A stretch of 64,000 nt of DNA from Rugalucina vietnamica (taxonomy: Eukaryota; Mollusca; Bivalvia; Lucinida; Lucinidae): contig OZ024878.1 of assembly GCA_964017185.1 (NCBI GenBank), forward strand, positions 2,335,151 through 2,399,150, given 5' to 3'. Position 1 is the first letter of the stretch. Every line of letters begins with the position of its first letter. A model generated the notes under the pieces. It had not been told where the DNA came from. It worked only from the letters and a program-made list of their open reading frames with translations, and did no database searches. This document shows positions 21,831 to 33,717 of the stretch, in pieces. Position numbers and translations under genes: made by a program.

Positions 21831-23330
21831 CCGTTCGTCCGTCCGTCCGTGCGTCTGTCCTGTCCGTCAATCTGTCCGTCACTGATTCACGTCGGTTTGA
21901 TTTCCTCTACACTTACGGTACTTGCAACTGCGATACCATGCATAGTAATTACCAATGATATTCTCTTCCAGTTTGCACTTTGACCCGGTACCTTTGACCC
22001 ATATTTTACGCTCCAGCGACTTTGTACATTTTACGTCGAACTTTTTTTTTTCGTCGCAGTTTTGGTTTTCTCTGCGCTTGTGATAGTTGGGACTGTGAAA
22101 TCATGCATAGTAGTTGTCCTTAAAATACCTCTGTACCTGTCTAGCATATACCCTGACCCGGTGTCCTTATCCTCTATTTTTACGTCAAAGGTTTAGTAAT
22201 CTCTTAACCTGTGAAATTGCGACTATGAAAGCGTGCATAGTAATTTTTCTGTACCCTCCCCCCCCTAGCCCATACGTTGACGTATATTTTGGACCTATCG
22301 ACTTTGACTTTCCATCGAAGTTTTATATTCTCTCCACTCTTGATAGTTGCGTTTGTGACAAATAGCCTAATAATTGTCATAGGCATACCCTTCTAGCATA
22401 CACCATACTCCGGTGCCCTTGACCTACATTTTATGTTCCACCGACATTTTACATTTTTACGACTTTGTTCATTTTTAAGTCGAAGTGTTTTGGTTTCTCT
22501 TCACCTGTGATAGTTTCATCTCTGAAAACTTGCATAGAAAGTGTCAATGACACTCCCTTCTAGCACGCACCTTGACCCAGCGCCCTAGATCTTTATTTTA
22601 CGCTTCATCTATTTTAGTTTAATTTTCGTCGAATTTTGATATTCTCTGCACCTGTAAGAGTCGCGACTGTGATATGTTGCATTGTAACTGTCCTTGAAAT
22701 AGTCTACAGGCACTTACCTTGACTCGGTGCTGTTGTCCTGTATTTCGCGGTCCATCAACTTTGTAATTTTCTACGTCGAAGTTTGTTTTCTCTGCATTTG
22801 TGATAGATGGGAGTGTGAAGCCTTACATTGTACTTGTTCTTGACATACCCTTCAAGCATCTTTCTTTACCCGATGCCCTTGACCTATATATATTTTACGG
22901 TCTATCGACTGTTAATGTTTATGTCAAATCATGTTTTTCGCTGCACCTGTGATAGCTGCGAGTGTGAAACTTCGCATATACATTATGAAAACATGCCCAT
23001 GCAAAAAACAAAGATTTTTAAAGTTGTCAAAAATGAAAATTTTCAGTAGAAAAGTTTTAATTTTTTTCTTATTTTTGCTCAAAACATAGATTGTGGGTAT
23101 ACGTTAGAACCACAATTTATGTTTTCGAGCAAAAATAAGACAAATACGTATACCCCTTGCATACCATAGTTTTACTATATAAAAGAGGGGTATAAGGAGA
23201 TATTCATTACACGGTCATGTTTTCCTGATGAATTGCCCTTGGCATACCATTTAAGCAAACAGATTGACCCGATGCTCTTGACCTATAATTCACGTCACGT
23301 TTAGTTTTTTAAATTTGTTATTTTGCCCGA
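21831..23330 (+). repeat. Satellite-like array, ~150-190-bp unit
   Basis: Opens with a GTCCGTCC-rich stretch (21835-21890). Seven or so divergent units follow, each with TTCTCTGCACCTGTGATAG, GACTGTGAAA, TGCATAGTAATTGTCC, TTGACCCGGTGCCCTTGACC and a TTTACGTCGAAG-like block. The last unit is split by MITE B (22981-23230) and resumes at 23231 with TTGCCC, GGCATACC. Units differ in length and sequence, so the array is old. Confidence 0.75.
22981..23230 (-). mobile_element. MITE B, inserted in the satellite array
   Basis: Runs from CATTATGAAAACATGCCC to TTTTCCTGATG, which are inverted ends of family B. The host unit continues on both sides (..TCGCATATA / AATTGCCC..), so the element's extent of 250 bp is clear. 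The usual central palindrome is shortened in this copy. Confidence 0.8.
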
Positions 23331-24134
23331 TGCAGGTGCGATATTGACCTCCGCGGAGTTCTTGTTTACCTTTAACTCCTAAAAAGTACCAGTAGGCAAT
23401 CCTAAAGCCTCATTTTACTATATGAATGGGATTAAACGGGGTAAAGTACACATGGAGATTTTTCTTTAAATTAAACGTAAATGTAAATTTTGTTATTTGT
23501 CCTCTAGCACTCTAAAGTCGATGGTCATTTTATACAGCGTTATCCCGATTATCGTTAATGAGTTTTATTTCTGTATCATCTTCCCTGGTTGTACTGTAGC
23601 ACCATACGTTTTTCTATGGGTCTGCGAATAAATAACGGAACTTGTTTCGTATATACGTTAATTTCGACCTGCGGACCTGCGAATGAGCATCGCATTTCAG
23701 TCAATTTTCAACATATTTTACCAGTATAAATCCGATGATTGGGCCTAAAAATAGCAATGCATTTCTTTTCATATTTTAAAATCTTGCCTTTGGTAATGGC
23801 TTTTCGCAGACCCTATTTGTTTAGAAAACGATATGGAAGTTATTTTCGTGCCAAAATCTCGATCTTAGTATGCCCTAATAGGACCTGCAAAACTTTTGAA
23901 AATTGGTCGGCAGATAAAATATAAATGGGCAAAACGATTTTTACATTAGCAAGGGAGGTAATCGATGATCACGAAAATGGATACTTTTTTAAAATGTTTA
24001 GTACTTGATCCTAGGTAAGTCAGTTGTGTCATTTTATAATGATTTTTAGCAATCCTGATAAAATAGATTATTAGAATTTATTTGTCACCTCCCTTCCACG
24101 AGATGCTTCTACAGAAAATCACTACTTGAAATTT

Positions 24135-24135
<1 letters not shown>
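23331..24135. other. Unassigned spacer
   Basis: No exon or repeat was recognised. A T32 run follows at 24136-24167. Confidence 0.4.

Positions 24136-24167
<32 letters not shown>
24136..24167. repeat. Poly(T) run, 32 bp
   Basis: An uninterrupted T tract. It may mark the poly(A) tail of a minus-strand retrocopy, but no body was recognised beside it. Confidence 0.9.
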
Positions 24168-24170
<3 letters not shown>

Positions 24171-24299
24171 CCAGAACTCAATTTATTATTCAACCGATTT
24201 TCAAAACTTTTGCAGCTCATTTTGTGACAAAATATCTGCGATAAGCTATGATCAGACATTAAGAAAAGCACTGTAGTATTAAATATTCAAGCTGTAGAT

Positions 24300-24572
24300 T
24301 TATGCCCGCCAGTTATTTTTAATTATTGATCGTTCTAAGGAGATACTTCTGTGGTGGTTCTTATTGTTTTATGTCTTGGTGTTAATTTTTTGTGCTGTTG
24401 GCGCCTTATGTTAAGTTTAGGTATTTTGGGGAAATAGCTGCTCATTCGGCTTATGATATGTTTTCATGGTATAAGTACCTGATTGTTAATTTAGTGTTTT
24501 CCCACCTCGGTTTTTGGAGGTAATTTTTTTTCTGATTGCACCTTTTCCTGATCGTTGCCTACTTGTATCTTT
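24300..24572 (+). repeat. Repeat A, directly upstream of the B-box gene
   Basis: Extends from TGCCCGCCAG to TTGCCTACTTGTATC with the family blocks in order and ends ~50 bp before the gene's ATG. It lies in the same orientation as the A copy on the 3' side of the gene (26583-26944). Confidence 0.8.
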
Positions 24573-24610
24573 ATCTGTTATTTTACCCGTATAAACAGGC
24601 AAACAAATAA

Positions 24611-24616
24611 TTTCAG
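24611..24616 (+). promoter_or_regulatory. Candidate 3' splice site before the B-box gene ATG
   Basis: TTTCAG at 24611-24616 lies four bases before ATG 24621. Many animal single-exon TRIM-like genes have one intron in the 5' UTR, so a spliced leader exon upstream is plausible. The tract in front is only moderately pyrimidine-rich. Confidence 0.3.
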
Positions 24617-24620
24617 CATA

Positions 24621-26045
24621 ATGGCATCAGGTGGAGGCTCAAGGTCGACAAGTCCGAAATCTTCTAACGAAGCGTTGGACCTAAAGTGTGAAAATTGTAT
24701 GAAAAGAGGAAAAGACAGAGAGGCTAAAACTTTCTGTCAGGAGTGTGAGGAATATTTTTGCAGTGCTTGCACGGACAATCATGGTCAATTTTCAGCCCTA
24801 AGAAATCATAAAATGACATCAGTGGATAAAATGAAGAAATTCTGTGGTATTTGCAAGGCAAAGGGTAAAACAAAAGTCGCGAAATCTTTCTGTAAAGACT
24901 GTGACGCATGGATATGCGATGATTGCAAAGAATCGCATGAAAACTTTCGGGAACTGACAAAGCATACCATTGTGACAAGTGATACCGTGATGGGCTCTGA
25001 TGCATCTGCTCCAAGTGACATCTCTACTCGATTAGAGCAGTTATCAACTAAACCTCTAGGCGAGCCAGCACTCCATCCTGATAGCGAAACGAAACCACAA
25101 GCATATGCTGAAAATACAAACAGGCATCTACAAACGAAACCAGGTGAAGATGATGCATCGAAATATCCTGCTAAGGCTATCACCGATTCTCCAGCTGAAG
25201 CACATGGTAACATCAATGTATTGCGTTATAAGACAATAAAGAAGATAAAAGAGATAGATATTAAGGTTTCAGGCGATAAATCGCGGTGTGATATCACTGG
25301 TTGTTGTTTTATGCCAGACGGTAAGCTGGTCTTCTCTGACAAGTACAATAGTAAACTTATACTGTTAGATCATTCCCTGTCGGTGGTAGACAGTCTAGAC
25401 CTACCTGGAAAACCTCGTGATGTTGCAGCAGTAGACAGCAATAACGCTATAGTTACTATGCCTGTCGAGAAACAACTCCAGTTCATCCAAGTGTTACCGT
25501 CTCTCAAGCTAGGTCGTATTATTGATTTTGACGAGGAGTATTATGGTGTTGCTGTTGCAGCGGGTAAGATATTTCTCTCCTGTTACAATAGTGGTGACAA
25601 TGTGGGTTACATACGAGTGCATGACATCGATGGGAATGACCTGGGCAAGAAACTCGGCTACCATCCTTGCGGTTCAGATGTGTTCCGTTTTCCTGAATAT
25701 GTTGCTGTCAGTAGATCAGGTAACAAAATATTTGTATCTGACGGTTACAGTTATAGGAACATAGTGAGTTGTCTGACATTTGACGGGAAGATAGTTTATC
25801 AATATAGAGAGGATGATCTGAACCAACCGCAAGGGTTATTGGTAGATGACAATGACAACATTATTGTATGTGGTTGTTACAATTCCGCAGTTGTAGTTAT
25901 AACATCTGCTGGTAGAACACATAAGACACTACTTTCGACAGAGGATGGTATATCTAATCCCCAATGTGTCAGTTTCAGACCAAGTGATGGAACTCTTGTT
26001 GTTGGTGGTTTCAGTGACAAACTACTGATATATAAGATGTCATAA
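24621..26045 (+). CDS. Double B-box / NHL-type beta-propeller protein
   Basis: Intact single-exon gene for 474 residues, stop TAA at 26043. The start is ATG 24621 (MASGGG); the frame is open upstream only into repeat A, from a TTG. Two B-box zinc fingers follow: C23, C26, C39, C42, C47, C50, H54, H63, and C75, C78, C91, C94, C99, C102, H106, H115. A polar linker (about 130-195) leads to a six-bladed NHL-like propeller (about 205-474) with repeated blades such as GCCFMPDGKLVFSD and GLLVDDNDNIIVCG. There is no RING finger and no clear coiled coil, so it is unlikely to be a ubiquitin ligase by itself. Such proteins resemble TRIM2/3/45/56-like members expanded in bivalves; role unknown, perhaps protein or RNA binding. 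Repeat A copies flank it on both sides. Confidence 0.9.
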   Translation: MASGGGSRSTSPKSSNEALDLKCENCMKRGKDREAKTFCQECEEYFCSACTDNHGQFSALRNHKMTSVDKMKKFCGICKAKGKTKVAKSFCKDCDAWICDDCKESHENFRELTKHTIVTSDTVMGSDASAPSDISTRLEQLSTKPLGEPALHPDSETKPQAYAENTNRHLQTKPGEDDASKYPAKAITDSPAEAHGNINVLRYKTIKKIKEIDIKVSGDKSRCDITGCCFMPDGKLVFSDKYNSKLILLDHSLSVVDSLDLPGKPRDVAAVDSNNAIVTMPVEKQLQFIQVLPSLKLGRIIDFDEEYYGVAVAAGKIFLSCYNSGDNVGYIRVHDIDGNDLGKKLGYHPCGSDVFRFPEYVAVSRSGNKIFVSDGYSYRNIVSCLTFDGKIVYQYREDDLNQPQGLLVDDNDNIIVCGCYNSAVVVITSAGRTHKTLLSTEDGISNPQCVSFRPSDGTLVVGGFSDKLLIYKMS

Positions 26046-26049
26046 CATT

Positions 26050-26582
26050 CTCAATTTTAGGCTCACATGTTAGCTTATAGGATAGGCAGGTAGACGTCGT
26101 CCACCATTTTTTAAAAAATCAATCTTTTTTTCTCTAAAACCGCATGGCCAATCAAAGCAAAATTTTACAAGAAACATATATAGGAATGGGGAACCATTGT
26201 GTATATAGATAATCCAGAACACATAAACAAGATGGCCGTCATGCCCATAAAATAAACCTTCAAAATTCTCTTTCCCCGGAACCGGTGGACGGATTTCAAC
26301 TTATTTTTTAAACTTGGAATGTAGCATCGGAGACTAGAGTATTACAATATGTACAAAACTTATGACCCTGTAATGACATTGTCCTACTTTACTGCAAGGT
26401 CAACATAGGTTGCCTTTGTATTTGAATAGGGAAAATCGTAAAAAATCTTATTTAAGGAGAAAAACTTGAAGGAAATGGGCAAATTGGCTGAAGATTTATG
26501 ATTCTGAAAACATTTGCACCCCAGGGACCGGTCTGCCCAACCCCGTGGCAATATACACGTATATTACTATAATATAAGATCT
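26050..26582 (+). mobile_element. Repeat G, end-eroded copy
   Basis: Starts within 10 bp of the B-box gene stop. Shares with 18251-19128 GCTTATAGGAT, GGCCAATCAAAGC, ACAAGATGGCCGTCAT, GACCCTGTAATGACATTG and TGGGCAAATTGGCTGAAGA in the same order. The gene's 3' UTR, including any poly(A) signal, must lie in this repeat. Confidence 0.65.
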
Positions 26583-26944
26583 TCACTGAACCACTGCAGA
26601 AGCTGAGGGTGAGGTTAGGTACCTGTAAAATCGATTTAAGCCCACCAGTAATTTTATATTACTGATCGTTTCAAGGCGATTATTCTGTGGTGGTTCTTAT
26701 TGTTTTATGTCTTGGTGTTTAAATTTTTATGCTGTTGGCGTCCTATGTATGTTGTTATGTTTTTAGTTACGTTTAGGTAACTGAGTGGCCACCTATACGA
26801 TAAATAGCTGCTCATTCGGCTTACGATATGTTTCATGGCATAAGTACCTGATTGTTAATTAAGTTTTTTCCCACCTCATTTTTTGGAGTGGGAATCTTTT
26901 TCTGATTGCGCCTTTTCCCGATCGTTGCCTACTTGTACCTTTCT
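26583..26944 (+). repeat. Repeat A, near full-length
   Basis: Runs from AACCACTGCAGAAGCTGAGG to CCTACTTGTACCTTT, carrying all family blocks. Confidence 0.85.
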
Positions 26945-28440
26945 GCACTAGAAGCGGTTTTAGCGTAAACGAATGTTTAGTTTTGCGTGACGCCATAATG
27001 ACGTAATCGGTAACTCTGGTTTTCAAGTGAAAGGCAGGGAACCAATTAATCATTGTATTAAAGAGCATACCGTTTGCTGATTCTAATAAAACGCCAGTTT
27101 ACAAAACATGTGACATCAATTTTTGGCGTTGACGTGACGCTCACAATTAAAATATTAACATTGCAAACACCCAAAACGGGTTTCCAATTTCAAATTCTAG
27201 AAGACAAATACCTCGTCTGAGTTCCCATAGACACCTACTTTAGTCATTTATCATGAAAAACTTTCCCTGGCGTGCGAAAACGTCGAAAATACACGTTCAT
27301 GTTTGCCGTTAAAAATTCACGTTTTGAAAGATAGAATCTTAAATCAACAATAGTTTGTGCATATTCTCACACCGTTTATAGTAGCAAAAACGGCATTAAG
27401 CACTACCTTTACTGCGTTTTGGGAAGATAACGTGAAAAGGACGTGACTCTGTTACTTTTGACGGAATCCAAAGGTTAAAATGCGAAATGTGAAGCAGAAA
27501 TTACACACTGCCACAGCCAAAATATACAATTTGGTTATATCCAAAATCAACAAAATATTTAGAAAGCAATAAGTAATGTTAAAAACTTAAGTTTTCTTTC
27601 TTCTCAGTATGTGATCATTAATTTAATGTCTTGAATAAGTTTATATTCTAAAATCATAACCGATAATCAAGTACGTTTGTATTTCGTAATGATTTTGACA
27701 ATGTACACTGAAAGAAAGTTATAAGAGGCCGCCTTATATTTTTTCTTCTAGTTCAGAAAGTAAAATGCGATCATTTAAAATTTATGATCATATGAATACA
27801 CCAATATTTAACAGTGGCTCTGTGAGTTTCTGCATTCCAAAATGCGTGATATTTCTCACACAGACGAAGCATGAGTAAAGGTACCGTCATTTCAAAATGT
27901 CACACTTTATTAACATCAAATTAAATGCCATATTAGATCGTTGTGTTTTACATTTTAATTTATTTGAAAGTTTTACTGACTGCCATGGTATAAGATAACA
28001 TCAAGTAAAAATCGTATAATACAGCCCTATGAAGTGAATTTAAGAGATTTACATGTTTAAGAGGCACATTGTTGAATTTTCAAAAAATCTCGAAAATAGC
28101 AATTTTTAAAATTGCGTAAAAAAATCTACTAGTAGAGAAAATTCGAATGTTTGATGTTTTTCCAAGCTGGAAGGGCCCATTCCTCATTTCAATAAATTTT
28201 GTGTTTTAACCGATTTTTCATTTAAAAACATTGATTTTTGCACTTTAACCCAAAAATGCGTTTAGTGAAAGATCATTACTTCTGAACATTTGCAACTTCA
28301 CTTACGTACATGAAAGACACTTGTTTAGGAAAAAAAAAAGAAAAGAAACATTCAAATTTGAACATGGCTTAAAATACAACAATGAGTTTGAAAAGTGGTC
28401 TTTTCTTACGAATATGAAAATTCGTAACTAAAAAATGATG
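26945..28440. other. Unassigned AT-rich region
   Basis: No exon or RNA gene was recognised. 27615-27735 resembles 29290-29440 and 32625-32757 (AAAATCATAACC, GATCAAG, TTTTGACAAT blocks), so a low-copy dispersed repeat passes through here. Confidence 0.4.
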
Positions 28441-28460
28441 CATAGTTTGAAAAAATCCCA

Positions 28461-28533
28461 CGTCCCAGAGGGGATTCGAACCCCGACCACCGGGGTAGTA
28501 ATCCAATGCTCTAACCACTGAGCCAATGACGCA
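28461..28533 (-). tRNA. tRNA-like Pol III unit, likely pseudogene or SINE head
   Basis: The minus strand reads GCGTCATTGGCTCAGTGG, TTAGAGCATTGG, a TTACTAC loop, then a GTCGGGGTTCGAATCCCC T-arm. The A-box (TGGCTCAGTGG) and B-box (GGTTCGAATCC) are both perfect, the D-stem GCTC/GAGC pairs, and a T6 terminator follows on the minus strand at 28451-28456. The acceptor stem pairs at only about four positions and the anticodon stem is poor, so a functional tRNA is doubtful. Confidence 0.45.
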
Positions 28534-28784
28534 GTATGTCAGAGATTGTACTTATATGATACATTGTATCGAATAGCTGTGTTATTTATAGAAGCTACGC
28601 ATCATAGATAATCTCAAATGAATGAGTGGTGCGATGGGACACAACACTCTTATAACTTTCTTTCAGTCTGCACTTTTTTGCACACATAACAGTGTGTGTT
28701 TTTTTTTCGATGATATCTGTGTAAAGCACATTTTGCTCAAAAACAATGAAACACAATTACTGCATTTAAAATGTTTTATCCTGG

Positions 28785-28970
28785 TTATAGCGCATCGGAC
28801 TCCGAATCGAGTGGTTCTCGTCTCAAACCCCACTTGGGGCGCCGTATTGTATCCTTGAACAAGACACATAAACATTGATAGTGCTGGTTAATACCAAGGA
28901 AGCCTTGACTTCATCTTGACATGACTGAAAATTGTTTGATTGGATGTTAAACTTCAATACAAACAAAAGA
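28785..28970 (+). mobile_element. tRNA-derived SINE (Arg-like head)
   Basis: A-box remnant GGTTATAGCGCATCGGAC, a CTCCGAA anticodon loop (CCG, arginine-type), degenerate B-box region GTCTCAAACCCC, then GGCGCCGTATTG, TATCCTTGAACAAGACAC and the tail GGATGTTAAACTTCAATACA with AAACAAAAG. This is the same family as 12043-12150. Confidence 0.65.
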
Positions 28971-30111
28971 CAAAGCAACATAGCAAAGAATTGCACAGTA
29001 AATATACATGATCGCAGTGTTTTATGTATAGAGTTAGAAAACAGATAAAAAAATTGAACTGAATAGATTCACCTAGGCACTTGGCTGAAAAATAGTAATT
29101 ACCAAAGTTAACAATACGCATTAAAAGAAATGTTAAACTCTTTCCCTAAATGGTAGCCTACTCTCTAGCACCAACGGTTTAAGGTCATCTTATGTAAATG
29201 TTGGGAGCGTCGTTAGAAATACAAAATACACGTTTTCTCGTGTAACGGCCAAAATGAGTATGGTTATTATGGTTTAGTTTATTTATGATTAAGAAATTAA
29301 TGACTTGAATAAGTTTTTTTTATCGCTCAATTTGTGTAAATATTTGTATCATAATTCAAAATCATAACCAATGATCAAGAAGATTTGCATTTTACATGGT
29401 TTTGACAATTTACTTGTACATATCACAATGTGTGTGTTATACTTTTTAACTGATCGTTAAATTTATGTTTATTTCGACACTTACGAGGGCTATCCAGTTT
29501 GCTCTGACACAGATCTTGCTCAATTAAATCTAAAATTCTAAATTTATTTCAATGATATTTGTACGTAATTCTCTGTTACCAACATCAGGTCAAATAGTGA
29601 TAATATCAATATTTAATATATGAGAAGGCACCACCTAGCATTGCATTTTATCAAATCAATAACATAACATGCATGGAGTATTGTCAAAACTTATTGGACG
29701 GCCATCGTGATAGATGTAGTATTTTGAAATTGCAGTTTTGACATTGCAGTATACTATTTAGGCTCACGTGACTGGTTTATATGATAAAGGGTCCAAGACG
29801 AGGGTTCATTATCCGAAATTGCTCATAATTGTCTATACAATAAGTGAATTCAAAGTTCCACTAGACCTATTGATTTTTGTGTTACACAGCATAAGGTCAG
29901 AGTTCACTCGTACCAAAATCAGCTTCTCAGCTACATACTTTGATAGGAAAACAGCAATTAGATTTATTTAATTAGTAAATAAACACTGCTGCAATGAGAG
30001 TACTTATTACAAACTGTAAAGTATCTTATCTGGGTCTTATCTGATACATAAAATTTCTGTTATTTACATGTTTTCTGTGATTTAGTGATTTTATGAAGTT
30101 ATTATTTCTGC

Positions 30112-30112
<1 letters not shown>
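28971..30112. other. Unassigned AT-rich region with dispersed repeat
   Basis: 29290-29500 is the longest copy of the low-copy repeat also seen at 27615 and 32625: AATCATAACCAATGATCAAG, TTTTGACAATTT, ACTTGTACAT and TTCGACACTTACGA. No exon was recognised. Confidence 0.4.
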
Positions 30113-30149
<37 letters not shown>

Positions 30150-30200
30150 CACACCCACACCCACAAACGCACCCACCCAACCAACCACCCACCCCACACA
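30113..30200 (+). repeat. CT / CA microsatellite
   Basis: A (TC)n run at 30118-30145 is followed by impure (CA)n and CCACCCAACCAACCACCCAC to about 30200. Confidence 0.9.
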
Positions 30201-32624
30201 CACTAATGAAGTATGAAATATTAAGGATAAAAGTCAAGCTCGTGCAACTATATTACAGTTTATTCAACTGCTCAAACCATTTAAAGGAGCACATACAATA
30301 CCATGAACCACATTTAAAATAAGTCACAGACCCCGCCCTAAGGGCCTGAAGAAATAGGTGGACTGCTTATACGCTGCTGATTGACCATCTGATTATTGGT
30401 TAACCGCTCAGGTAAGAGCCTGCCCAGGAAAAGAGCTCAAGTCAAACCATCCATACATATATATTATTTTTAGCATTATTGGTTTAGTTGGCCGGTTTAT
30501 AATTGAAGCACTTTTTGGATCTCATGACGTCCTAATTTTGGGTAAAATCCAATAAAATCGAGGCAACGTCCGGACATGACCATAGCTGTTGACTAGGACG
30601 TTAAGTATCAATTCGATCAAACAAACAAAACGATGTCACAAATATATCGAATAACTGTTTCTTTTTCATCGTTTGAGTCGTAACATTTTGTAAACATCTT
30701 CATGGAATCTGATTGGGAAATTGGCTTTTTCAGTCTAATTAGGAACAGTTAATTATATTTACAGCCGGGGAACTCTAAGTATGGCCAACATAACACCTAG
30801 TTCTTTCTAATGTTGCAAACAATCTATATAAATTCATTGATGAACTGTTGACTTCTTTGTGAAGTAGTGGAGAGATTACCCTATCAACTTGCCAACATAG
30901 AAATAATCTTCCTGACAATTTTCGTGTGGTGATTGATTTATAAAGCAAGTTAGATTGGTATACAATTGAAATCAGCAGATTTGGTCACCTTTTGTTGGTT
31001 CTCTTCAGGGTTGACAAGAGCAATTTGCAATTGATTTGGATTGTGGAAAAGTAGGAAATTTAAGTTTGGCCACCCTAACCAATTTAAAGATTAAGAAGTA
31101 ATAAAAGAACCATTCAGTTACTTTGCCCATAGTTTGTCTTCTTTTGGTGTAAGACAATATTGACAAAAATATATTTTACACACTAAAGCATGTTGCATGT
31201 AGTTTTATAAATTATGCAATTAATGTTATTGCCGACTCTCTTTTGTGGAGATGTGCTGTGTTAATATACATGTAGTAGAAAAAAAATCGGTACCAAAAAG
31301 TCAAACAAAACTTTTTTATATCGGGACCAAGGAAGCACCCAGTGATGATGTCACCTGAGTGGTGCCTTGATGTACGTTCGTACAGGAACTTTGATAAGGA
31401 AAATGTCCTGTTTGAGCTTATGAAATAATTTTGTCCATTTTTTTTTATTTCCCCCCAAATAAGGCCAAACATGATTATTGCAAGGGACTGAGAATCTAAC
31501 ACTGTCAGCATTAGCCAGAATGCGTTTCGGACTGAATTAATTTTGATAGGAAGATCACGTCCATTTATGTAGATTTTAAAAAAGCAAAACAATCGCATAG
31601 CATGGCAATTCCTGTATCAAATTTCGTAATCATAAACTTCGAAGCACTTTTCAAATGCAGGAATATGAGCAGACAGTAATGTGGGGTAGCGTATATTATG
31701 ACTTATGGAAATAGTGCAGTAGCAGAGCATTATGTTCCGTCGTAAAACAATTTGGTTAGGATGTTTAGCAAGGTGATTTTTTCTTCAACATATTTTAACG
31801 CTTGTAGGTCTTCACTTGTGTTCTCCTGTTCATGAAACCTTATGTTTCTACCTAATGTATCACATCTAGATATTTTAATTTTAAGTAAATGACCTTCATT
31901 TGGTAAACAAACTGCTCATTTGTGTGATCAGCTGTTGCCTTTGAATCCGCCGTTTCATTTTGGTTTTGCATTGGTCTTAAGGGCTTTTGACTCTGTGCCG
32001 ACTTGTGGTTGGTCACTTCATATATTTACTGGTACATGTATTTACAGATATTTACAATAAGAAGCATTTGTGCGCTTTATTTTGTTGGAGAGTCCTAAAG
32101 AAATAGAAAAATGACTTTTTGCAGCATTTGGCTGTCAAACTTCACTTTTTCAACAGAGATGCAAAATCCCAGGAAGACCGACAACAATAAGCTAAAACAT
32201 GTAAACAAAGAGGATCTAATCACTGGAAGAATATGGACATTATTTCCATTTAATAACTAAAGAAATGTTCCTTTGGAAGCACTGTAAACATTTACTTTGG
32301 AGTTGCTTATATCTAATACAGACACATTGAGCCATTATCTTAATAATTCTACCCAAAAGATATCTACAAAAATAATCATATATTACTAAACAAGTATAAT
32401 TATTAAATAGAAAAATAGAGAAAATGGCAGAATTTGCATTGATAAGGAATCAATAATGATATGGCTTACTGTTTCATTGATAAAACAAGAACAGCTGATG
32501 GTTTGTTTACATTTATTGGTACAGCTGAACTCTGACCTGCTGTGTGTGAATCAATTACCTGTGTGTACTGCTAGAACTGCGAATAGGCTTATCTCCCATT
32601 GAACATTATCACTGTTTCCAAAAG
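30201..32624. other. Unassigned AT-rich region
   Basis: No recognisable gene. The longest frame is a 128-codon minus-strand ORF at 31212-31598 with aromatic and hydrophobic runs, no family resemblance and no splice support; it is recorded but not called. Confidence 0.4.
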
Positions 32625-32756
32625 GATCAAATATTTAGATATTATTTTTATTTTTGTTAGAATCTAAATCATATTCAATGATCAAAAACATTTGTAGTTT
32701 TTTTCATGGTTTTGGCAATTTTCTTGTACATACAACATGTGTGAGTGTGTTCTACT

Positions 32757-32984
32757 ATTAACCATTTTCGACGAATGAATTTTCCCATCATTATCATTTG
32801 GGTGATTCCACTTTCATTTTTGGAACGTCAGTAGTGATTTTATATTTTCATATTCATTTTTTATGGAAATCTTTTTTGCAAACAGGATAGCTCCAGATGG
32901 GACGTCGCCTACTGTGGAGTCATATCTGGAGCTAAACTGTTTGTCTGTGTTCCGCCAAAAGGACACCCGGCTTAAATGAGTTAT
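32757..32984 (-). mobile_element. MITE C (TTAA-type)
   Basis: Starts TTAACCATTTTCGACGAATG and ends GGCTTAAATGAGTTAT, with a central palindrome around ATAGCTCCAGATGGGACG. It splits the dispersed repeat whose right part resumes near 32995 (ATTTCGACACTTACGAAGG), giving both boundaries. Confidence 0.75.
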
Positions 32985-33153
32985 ACAGATTATTAAGTAT
33001 ATGTTATTTCGACACTTACGAAGGCTACTTTTAAACTGATTGTTAAGTTCATGTTTCGTCGACACTTACTATAAGGCTATAAAGATTATGTGACTGTGTT
33101 ATATATTCATATGGTGTGATGCTTTATTGCATTCATTAAAAAAACTAGATATA

Positions 33154-33383
33154 TTAACTCATATAAGCCTGGCGTCCCTTTTGTGGGATAGAGGCAAACA
33201 GTATAGCCCCAGATGTGACGCCACAGAACGCGACGTCCCATCTTGGGCTATTCTGTTTACACAGAGAAATTTCATTGAAAAATGAGATAAAAAAATAAAA
33301 ATCACTCCTAACACCCCTTAAAGTGAAAGTTGACTCATCCAATTGATAACAATGGGAGAAGCCATTCATCAAATATGGGTTAA
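33154..33383 (+). mobile_element. MITE C (TTAA-type)
   Basis: TTAACTCATATAAGCC..AAATATGGGTTAA, 230 bp. The inner palindrome pairs ATAGCCCCAGATGTGACGCC with the GGCGTCCCATCTGGGGCTAT-type block. The TTAA at each end fits a piggyBac-type target site. Confidence 0.8.
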
Positions 33384-33717
33384 CAGTTTATAATGAACTT
33401 AGTGCTATGCATACATATTGGCTACAGTTTACCAAAGAAATAGGGTAGAAAAAACATAGTCTGTGCAGTTTCTAGATTTGTCAAGAACAGTTTAACACAT
33501 ACAGTGAGAAATATAAAAGACAGTTATTTATTTAAGAAGAGCATTGGAGTTAGTGCGCAGGCAATTTTGTGCACAATTTGTTTGATTTGTAATGTAGATA
33601 TTTCTCTGTCCTGTCCCATACTTACTTTGTTCAGTTCTATCTGTCACTTTTGTCTTCTTGTTTGATATTAAAATTTCTTTGAAAATTTTCAAAATGGTTG
33701 ACTTGTTTGTTTAGCTA

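Noticed and set aside
21895..22985. CRISPR-like array
   Set aside because: Units are long, divergent and lack short identical repeats with unique spacers; the genome is animal. It is a satellite-like tandem repeat.
24555..24620. 22-codon N-terminal extension of the B-box protein
   Set aside because: It starts at a TTG and is encoded by the tail of repeat A; ATG 24621 gives a normal start.
28461..28533. Functional tRNA gene
   Set aside because: A- and B-boxes are perfect but acceptor and anticodon stems are poor, so it is listed only as tRNA-like.
31212..31598. 128-codon minus-strand ORF
   Set aside because: AT-rich composition alone can give such frames; aromatic-rich product without a domain or splice signals.
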